In this document: in pieces, positions 1 to 4,132 of the stretch
Numbering within the stretch: the stretch's first letter is position 1
Layout: each line of letters begins with the position of its first letter
Origin: JAZQNF01 sp045641505
Lineage (GTDB): Bacteria > Bacillota > Clostridia > Lachnospirales > Bianqueaceae
Reading direction: 5' to 3'
NCBI GenBank assembly: GCA_045641505.1
Contig: JAZUHB010000129.1
Span: 1 to 5,464 of the forward strand
DNA: 5,464 nt
Notes under the pieces: generated by a model
What the model was told of the DNA's origin: nothing
What the model saw: the letters and a program-made list of their open reading frames with translations, nothing else
Databases searched by the model: none
Translations under genes and position numbers: made by a program

Positions 1-1169
1 AAGCGGTGCTGCTCGTCGGTGATGACGAGGCCGAGGTTTTGGAAATCCACCGCGTCCTGGATCAGCGCGTGAGTGCCCACCGCGACGGCTATCGTGCCGT
101 CGGAGAGACCCTCGAGCACCTCTCTCCGCTCCGCTCCCTTCACGGAGCCGCAGAGAAGTCCCACGCGGATGCCGAAGGGCTCGAGCCGCCGGGACAGTTC
201 TTCATGATGCTGGCGGGCGAGCACCTCGGTGGGCGCCATCATCGCGCCCTGGAAGCCCGCCTTCGCCGCGGCAAAGAGCGCGATCTCCGCCACCCAGGTC
301 TTGCCGCAGCCTACGTCGCCCTGGACCAGCCGGTTCATCGCCCGGCCCGCCGCCAGGTCAGCCTTGATCTCGTCCCAGGCCCGCCGCTGCGCGGAGGTGG
401 GAGAAAAGGGCATCGCGCCGAGGAAGGCTGCCTCGTCCGCGGGCGTAATGCCGATCACGGCGCCGCCCGTTTCCTCGGAGGCATCCGCCCGCTCCCGCAG
501 GAGCGCAAGCTGCTGCACGAAGAATTCCTCGAAGACGAGGCGCCGGCGGCCGGCGCGGAGTTCTTCCTCCGTGTCCGGCATGTGGATCGCCCGCAGCGCC
601 TCACTCCGGGAGACCAGCCCCCGGGCGGTCCGGAGCGTCTCCGGCAGCGGATCGGACAGCTCGCCCGCGCGCTCGAGCGCGGCCGCCATCAGATTCTGCA
701 GATTCTTCTGCGTCATCCCCGCCCAGAGCGGATAGACGGGCGAAAGACCCGGAAGATCCTCCCCGGCCTTCTGATACTTCGGCGAGACCAGCTCGAAGCC
801 GGCGCCGGAGAGCTTCGCCTTGCCGCGGAAGAGGTACTCCTCCCCCTCGGCCAGGTTCTTCACGAGGAAGGGCTGGTTGAACCAGAGGAGCCGGACGCGG
901 CCCGTGCCGTCCCAGGCCCAGGCCTGCGTGAGGACCTTGCGGTTCCGGCGCAGATTGATCGGCTTCGAGGCCAGCCTCGCCCGGATCAGGGCCTCCTCGC
1001 CCTCCCGAAGCTCCGCGACCGTGCGCAGATTCGTCTGGTCGAGATAATCCCGGGGATAGTATTCCAGAAGGTCGCCCAGGGTCGAAAGGCCCGCCTGCGC
1101 CAGAAGTTTCTGACGGGCAGGGCCCACGCCGGGCAGCGCGGACAGCTTTTCCGCAAGTACCGGATCCAT
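1..1169 (-). CDS. recG: ATP-dependent DNA helicase RecG, N-terminal 389 residues (partial, 3' end outside window)
   Basis: RecG is a monomeric superfamily 2 translocase that binds branched DNA and regresses stalled forks or migrates Holliday junctions. I translated the minus strand from the ATG at 1169-1167. Residues 1-45 contain the family's LPGVGPARQ and YYPRDYLD stretches. Residues 55-130 are the wedge/OB-fold region that grips the junction. Residues 196-217 carry the IHMP...RRRLVFEEFF segment. The helicase core begins with a Q-motif-like PFSPTSAQ (254-261), then Walker A GDVGCGKT (284-291, Lys290), motif Ia APTEVLARQH (312-321) and the DEQH box (385-388), where the window ends. Spacing matches full-length RecG (roughly 680-700 residues), so nearly half is missing only because of the window edge. 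The start is fixed by an AAGGAGG Shine-Dalgarno sequence at 1183-1177, seven bases upstream. It lies downstream of fakA, separated by a terminator-like hairpin. No damage is visible. Confidence 0.97.
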   Translation of the reverse strand, partial: MDPVLAEKLSALPGVGPARQKLLAQAGLSTLGDLLEYYPRDYLDQTNLRTVAELREGEEALIRARLASKPINLRRNRKVLTQAWAWDGTGRVRLLWFNQPFLVKNLAEGEEYLFRGKAKLSGAGFELVSPKYQKAGEDLPGLSPVYPLWAGMTQKNLQNLMAAALERAGELSDPLPETLRTARGLVSRSEALRAIHMPDTEEELRAGRRRLVFEEFFVQQLALLRERADASEETGGAVIGITPADEAAFLGAMPFSPTSAQRRAWDEIKADLAAGRAMNRLVQGDVGCGKTWVAEIALFAAAKAGFQGAMMAPTEVLARQHHEELSRRLEPFGIRVGLLCGSVKGAERREVLEGLSDGTIAVAVGTHALIQDAVDFQNLGLVITDEQHR

Positions 1170-1199
1170 GAGCGATCCTCCTTTCATTCGAAATTACCG

Positions 1200-1232
1200 A
1201 AAAAACAGGCCGGAGCCCTGGGAGCCCCGGCC
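1200..1232 (-). terminator. Intrinsic terminator (or attenuator) between fakA and recG
   Basis: Read on the minus strand, a GGCCGG arm (1232-1227) pairs with CCGGCC (1213-1208). The stem extends inward through wobble and Watson-Crick pairs to about 11 bp around a CCA loop, and is followed by TG and six T residues (1205-1200). This is a textbook Rho-independent terminator, just after the fakA stop and only 30 bases before the recG ATG. Either recG is transcribed by read-through or it has a promoter inside fakA or the hairpin. Confidence 0.85.
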
Positions 1233-1235
1233 ATC

Positions 1236-1256
1236 AGCCGGAACCCCGGCTTTTTT
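1236..1256 (+). terminator. Overlapping hairpin plus T-tract in the opposite orientation
   Basis: On the plus strand AGCCGG (1236-1241) pairs with CCGGCT (1246-1251) around an AACC loop, followed by a run of T to 1256. It sits next to the minus-strand terminator, so the 1200-1256 segment could stop transcription from both sides. No plus-strand gene feeds into it, so it may act only against antisense transcription or be a by-product of the symmetrical A-tract/hairpin/T-tract layout. Confidence 0.5.
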
Positions 1257-2940
1257 ATTCGACGGAAATGAGATAGTAGTACAGCGGCTGACCGCCGTTG
1301 ACCACCGTGACGTCCATCTGGGGATGCTTCTTCCGCGCGTACTCCGCGAGCGCTTCCGCGTCCTCTTCGGTCACGTCCGCGCCGTAATAGAGCGTCATGT
1401 AGAAGGAATCCGGCCCGATCATGCTCTCCAGGAGCTTCTGGGCGGTCTTCTTCAGATCGCGGCCGGTGACGGTGAGCTCGCCGTTCTTCATCGCGAGGAT
1501 ATCGTTCTCCTTGATCTTGAAGCCGTTCATCACGGTATCGCGGACCGCGAAGGTGATCTGGCCGTCGGTGACGTTCTCCATCGCGTCGGTCATCTCGTCG
1601 GCCGCGGCCTCGGGATCGGGGGAGGGCACGAAGTTCAGCAGCGCGGTCACGCCCATGGAAACGGATTTGGAGGGGATCACGATCAGACGCTTGTCCTCCA
1701 CCATCTCCGCCGCCTGAGCCGCCGCCAGAATGATGTTCTTGTTGTTGGGCAGCACGTAGACCACGTCGGCGTTGACCTTCTCGGCCGCCTCGATGATGTC
1801 CTCGGTGCTGGGATTCATAGTCTGGCCGCCGGTGACGCAGCAGTCGGTGCCGAGGCCGCGGAAGACCTCCTCCAGGCCGGGACCGGGCGTGACGGCGACG
1901 AAGCCGTATTCCTTGCGGGGGCCGGCCGGAATCTCGGGTTCCCCGGGCTTTTCGGGCTCCTTCGCATTCTCCGCCGCGAGATCCAGGATGTTCTGGTGCT
2001 GCAGACGCATGTTCTCGATCTTCACGCTGGTCAACTCGCCCAGAGAGGTAGCCTTCCGGATCACGAGACCAGGATCGTTGGTGTGGACGTGGACCTTCAG
2101 GAGGTCTCCGTCGGTGACGACCACGAGGGAATCGCCGATCTCGGACAGGAACGCGCGGATCTCATCCTCGATGGCTTCGGCGTCCTTCACCTTTTCGGCG
2201 ATGAATTCGGTGCAGTAGGCATAGGTGATGCTCTCGGTGGAGAACACGGTCTGGGCGGGACCCTGCCGCTTCTCCTCCTCCGGAGCCTGTGCCTCCGTCT
2301 GCGCGATCAGCTTCTCGCACTCGGCGTCCTTGTCGGTGAGGGCACGGAGCATGCCCTGATAGATGAAGACCAGACCCTGGCCGCCGGCATCCACGACGCC
2401 GGCCTCCTTGAGGACGGGCAGCATGTCGGGGGTGCGGGCGAGCATCGCTTCGCCGGCCGCAAGGACCTTCTGAAGCATCTCCTCGACCTCGTCCTCCGTC
2501 ACGGAAAGACCCATCGCCTCGTCGGCCATGGCGCGCGCGACGGTGAGGATGGTGCCCTCTTTGGGCTTCATGACGGCCTTGAAGGCCTTCTCCACGCCGC
2601 TGTTGATGGCCTGGGCCAGTTCGATCACGTCCATCTCCTTCGCGCCCTTCAGGCTCTTCGCCATGCCGCGGAGCAGCTGGGAGAGGATGACGCCGGAGTT
2701 GCCGCGGGCACCCCGCAGCGCGCCCCGGGAAAGCGCGTCGGCAATCTCCCCCACCTCGTCGCTTTGGGTGGCGAGCACCTCTTTCAGCGCATTGGTGAGG
2801 GTGTGGGACATATTGGTGCCCGTATCGCCGTCCGGCACCGGGAAAACGTTCATGTCGTCCACGGTGTGCCGCTCGGCCTCGAGCGTATTCGCTGCGCAAA
2901 CCAGCATCCGCCGGAAGGCAGCCGCGTCAATCGATTTCAA
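1255..2940 (-). CDS. fakA: Fatty acid kinase subunit FakA / YloV (DAK phosphatase-domain protein), 561 aa
   Basis: FakA is the ATP-dependent kinase that phosphorylates fatty acids presented by a FakB (DegV-family) carrier, giving acyl-phosphate for phospholipid synthesis. Residues 1-200 are the DhaL-like kinase domain. PVPDGDTGTNM (34-44) has Asp37 and Asp39 placed to hold Mg-ATP, followed by RGNSGVILSQLLRG (79-92) and DAGGQGLVFIYQG (184-196). The middle domain has Cys243 in YAYCTEF and His284/His286 in KVHVHT, the Cys/His/His set that binds zinc in characterised FakA. A Pro/Glu-rich linker at about 322-343 leads to the C-terminal domain, with GGQTMNPSTEDI (371-382) and NNKNIILAA (399-407), the FakB-interacting half. 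Length matches the family (about 550). The start codon is TTG at 2940-2938, supported by GGGAGG eight bases upstream and alignment of the N-terminus with the family. It begins 18 bases after the yloU stop, so it is in the same operon. No fakB is in the window; such genes are usually elsewhere. Confidence 0.96.
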   Translation of the reverse strand: MKSIDAAAFRRMLVCAANTLEAERHTVDDMNVFPVPDGDTGTNMSHTLTNALKEVLATQSDEVGEIADALSRGALRGARGNSGVILSQLLRGMAKSLKGAKEMDVIELAQAINSGVEKAFKAVMKPKEGTILTVARAMADEAMGLSVTEDEVEEMLQKVLAAGEAMLARTPDMLPVLKEAGVVDAGGQGLVFIYQGMLRALTDKDAECEKLIAQTEAQAPEEEKRQGPAQTVFSTESITYAYCTEFIAEKVKDAEAIEDEIRAFLSEIGDSLVVVTDGDLLKVHVHTNDPGLVIRKATSLGELTSVKIENMRLQHQNILDLAAENAKEPEKPGEPEIPAGPRKEYGFVAVTPGPGLEEVFRGLGTDCCVTGGQTMNPSTEDIIEAAEKVNADVVYVLPNNKNIILAAAQAAEMVEDKRLIVIPSKSVSMGVTALLNFVPSPDPEAAADEMTDAMENVTDGQITFAVRDTVMNGFKIKENDILAMKNGELTVTGRDLKKTAQKLLESMIGPDSFYMTLYYGADVTEEDAEALAEYARKKHPQMDVTVVNGGQPLYYYLISVE

Positions 2941-2948
2941 GGCTTAAT

Positions 2949-2954
2949 CCTCCC
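2949..2954 (-). promoter_or_regulatory. Shine-Dalgarno site that supports the TTG start of fakA
   Basis: GGGAGG on the minus strand lies eight bases before the TTG at 2940-2938, inside the 18-base gap after the yloU stop. It selects this non-ATG start; there is no in-frame ATG at a comparable position that would keep the conserved N-terminus. Confidence 0.8.
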
Positions 2955-2958
2955 GGAA

Positions 2959-3327
2959 TCATTCTTCATCGCCGCGGTCCGTGCGGATGCCCTCGACGAA
3001 AACCTGGATGTCTCCGACGGAAAGGCCCAACATGTCCGTGACTTTATAGGAAACGGTGTCGATCAGGTTGTCGGCGATGACGGAAATATTCGTGCCGTAT
3101 TCGACGATGATATGAATCTCGATGTTGACTTTTTCTTCCTCAGTGGAGACCTTGATCCCCTTGGTCAGATTGTCACCCATGAGCAGCTGAACGAAGCCGC
3201 CCGCGGTATTGTTGGCGGCCATGCCGACCACACCGTAGCAGTCCATTGCGGCGAGACCGGCGACGCGCGCGATGACCTCATCGGCGATCCGGATGTGGCC
3301 GAACTGAGTCTTGATGCTTGCTGCCAT
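2959..3327 (-). CDS. yloU: Asp23/Gls24 family envelope stress-associated protein YloU, 122 aa
   Basis: This small protein belongs to the Asp23/Gls24 (DUF322) family. Members are abundant envelope- or alkaline-stress-associated proteins in Bacillota; the precise role of YloU is not established. Visible features are the N-terminal segment with GHIRIADEVIARVAG (about residues 10-24), the MDCYGVVGMA stretch (about 28-37), the alternating beta segment VNIEIHIIVEYG (about 72-83), and the C-terminal VGDIQVFVEGIR (about 104-115). There is no signal peptide or membrane segment. The frame is open upstream to 3462, but the ATG at 3327-3325 is chosen. It gives the family's usual length, has a perfect AAGGAGGT six bases upstream, and lies downstream of a strong promoter that the longer form would overlap. 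It is the first gene of the yloU-fakA unit. Confidence 0.95.
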   Translation of the reverse strand: MAASIKTQFGHIRIADEVIARVAGLAAMDCYGVVGMAANNTAGGFVQLLMGDNLTKGIKVSTEEEKVNIEIHIIVEYGTNISVIADNLIDTVSYKVTDMLGLSVGDIQVFVEGIRTDRGDEE

Positions 3328-3333
3328 AGAGTT

Positions 3334-3341
3334 ACCTCCTT
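3334..3341 (-). promoter_or_regulatory. Shine-Dalgarno site deciding the yloU start
   Basis: AAGGAGGT on the minus strand, six bases before the ATG at 3327-3325, is fully complementary to the 16S rRNA tail. It argues against the 45-residue N-terminal extension that the open frame would allow. Confidence 0.88.
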
Positions 3342-3366
3342 CACATGACAAATTACAGGCTTGCCC

Positions 3367-3395
3367 ATTATAGCAGACTTTTGCCGAAATGTAAA
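3367..3395 (-). promoter_or_regulatory. Sigma-A promoter of the yloU-fakA(-recG) operon
   Basis: On the minus strand a -35 box TTTACA (3395-3390) and a perfect -10 box TATAAT (3372-3367) are separated by exactly 17 bases. Transcription should start near 3360, giving a 5' leader of about 33 bases that carries the yloU Shine-Dalgarno site. There is no room for a riboswitch. The strength suggests constitutive housekeeping expression. Confidence 0.88.
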
Positions 3396-3425
3396 AGGTT
3401 TTCTTCTCGATGGCGTGAATGCTCG

Positions 3426-3482
3426 AAAAACCCTCCAAGCACGCTATGCTTTTCAGCCTCACCTACGCGCTCCGCTTGAAGG
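3426..3482 (-). terminator. Intrinsic terminator closing the accessory side, upstream of the yloU promoter
   Basis: On the minus strand CCTTCAAGC (3482-3474) pairs with GCTTGGAGG (3440-3432) with one mismatch. Inside it GCGC pairs with GCGT, and GCT-GAAA-AGC can form a tip. The stem is followed by G and five T residues (3430-3426). It would stop transcripts coming from the accessory genes before they reach the yloU promoter. The long apical region and the mismatch make it weaker than the fakA-recG hairpin; fold inferred by eye. Confidence 0.6.
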
Positions 3483-3810
3483 TATTGGGGGCAGTTGACT
3501 GAACCGTTTTGGGTGTATACTTTTTCAAAATGAAGCAAAAATACTAGCGCATTGACCAATAGGAGTCTATGTTGACAGAATCCATCGAACAACATATCAT
3601 ATTCCCGGAAGGACTTCCAACACCGTCTGGGACGTACTCCTCGTGGATTCGAAACAAATCAACGGGAAATTTGGATGCGCCTTCATCAAAAATGGTCAAT
3701 GTCATGCGCCGCCGCAGTTTGCGGGCTCGAGAAACCACCCGGATTATTCAGGTCGGCCCTCCGGCGGGATTCATTGTACCTTTTTTTGTTTTTCTTCGCG
3801 TCAGCGCAGC
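3483..3810. other. Gene-poor stretch between accessory region and yloU operon; no gene recognised
   Basis: No convincing coding region is seen here on either strand. Short open frames exist (minus 3738-3544, 64 codons; plus 3569-3907, 112 codons), but neither has a supported start or a recognisable product, and the plus frame runs antisense over the small minus-strand frames. Visible elements are a plus-strand promoter-like pair at 3572-3600, a weaker TTGACT/TATACT pair at 3495-3521 with a short 15-base spacer, a small CCGCA-GTT-TGCGG hairpin near 3712-3724, and a long plus-strand T-rich tract at 3781-3793. No tRNA T-arm, tmRNA, SRP RNA or RNase P signature was found. The 64-codon minus frame may be a remnant of a lost gene. 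Confidence 0.55.
3572..3600 (+). promoter_or_regulatory. Plus-strand sigma-A-like promoter with no identified product
   Basis: TTGACA (3572-3577, perfect -35) and TATCAT (3595-3600, one mismatch to the -10 consensus) are 17 bases apart on the plus strand. A transcript would begin near 3607 and run away from yloU, antisense to the small accessory frames. The first T-run downstream is at 3781-3787, about 180 bases on, but no strong hairpin directly precedes it. It could drive a small RNA, be a relic promoter, or be chance. Confidence 0.5.
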
Positions 3811-4102
3811 TCAGCTTTCCATCTTCTCCAGGAGCGGCAGCAGTTCGGCCTCGCTGTTGGTTTCCAGAAGCCGCAAAATTTCTGCCGCTTTGTCATTTCT
3901 TGCTTGAGTTGTCGGCATATGACCGATAATTCGGCATATCGAATCTACTGTACTCGTTGATATACCCTTCCGGGAACATGCTTTTAATACGAGCAATCGC
4001 ATCTCCATCCCATTTTTCCGATTCATAGATTCCCTCCCTTATATAGTCAAGGTTTGTGTCAACATCAAAATCCGCGTGTTCGTCCTCTGCGATTGTAATC
4101 AC
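3811..4102 (-). pseudogene. Small, apparently frameshifted accessory reading frame (unknown function)
   Basis: Two overlapping minus-strand frames together look like one broken protein. The first runs from a GTG at 4102 to a TGA at 3893: acidic, 69 residues, with DEHADFDVDTN near its start and KWDGDAIARIKSMFPEGYINEY in the middle. The second, one base over, ends at 3811 with a helical, charged tail (DKAAEILRLLE...LLPLLEKMES). No Shine-Dalgarno sequence precedes the GTG, nor the possible internal ATG at 3917 of the second frame. A one-base deletion around 3893-3925 would fuse the two. The first frame is also open upstream to the TAA at 4135-4133, in phase with the large upstream gene, so it may be that gene's detached C-terminal part. 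I do not recognise the family. An alternative is a small separate gene downstream of the polyvalent protein. Confidence 0.45.
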
Positions 4103-4132
4103 TTTGACAATCTTCGGATTCTCAAACGTGCC

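Noticed and set aside
6..1271. A 421-codon plus-strand open frame antisense to recG
   Set aside because: The minus strand encodes RecG with its motifs intact; the antisense product is Arg/Gly/Leu-rich and crosses a terminator region, a GC artefact.
2162..2899. A 245-codon minus-strand frame inside fakA
   Set aside because: An out-of-frame shadow of fakA with Arg/Gly/His-rich translation and no start signal.
1168..3348. A 726-codon open frame on the plus strand, antisense to fakA and yloU
   Set aside because: It is the complement of well-identified genes in GC-rich DNA, where stops are rare on the opposite strand. Its translation is low-complexity His/Gly/Leu/Asp-rich, with no domain and no Shine-Dalgarno sequence.
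3368..3462. N-terminal 45-residue extension of YloU
   Set aside because: It would overlap the strong promoter and its -10 box, exceeds the family length, and ignores the perfect Shine-Dalgarno sequence before the internal ATG.
3640..3665. TTCGAAT on the minus strand resembling a tRNA T-loop
   Set aside because: The flanking five-base arms do not pair and no acceptor or anticodon stem can be drawn, so there is no tRNA.
3544..3738. A 64-codon minus-strand frame (IFDEGASKFPVDLF...)
   Set aside because: The amino-acid composition is plausible, but there is no start signal, no recognised family and no conserved neighbour; kept only as a possible remnant in the gap description.
3607..3787. Calling the gap a 6S RNA, SRP RNA, RNase P RNA or T-box leader
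   Set aside because: Only size and weak imperfect pairing fit; the conserved SRP, RNase P and T-box sequence motifs are absent, and GGGTGGTTTC on the minus strand is only a partial likeness to a T-box motif.
3569..3907. A 112-codon plus-strand frame preceded by AGGAG
   Set aside because: The spacing of the AGGAG to the ATG is too short (three bases), the start lies upstream of the expected transcription start, the Ser/Arg-rich product is not recognisable, and it runs antisense to the small accessory frames.
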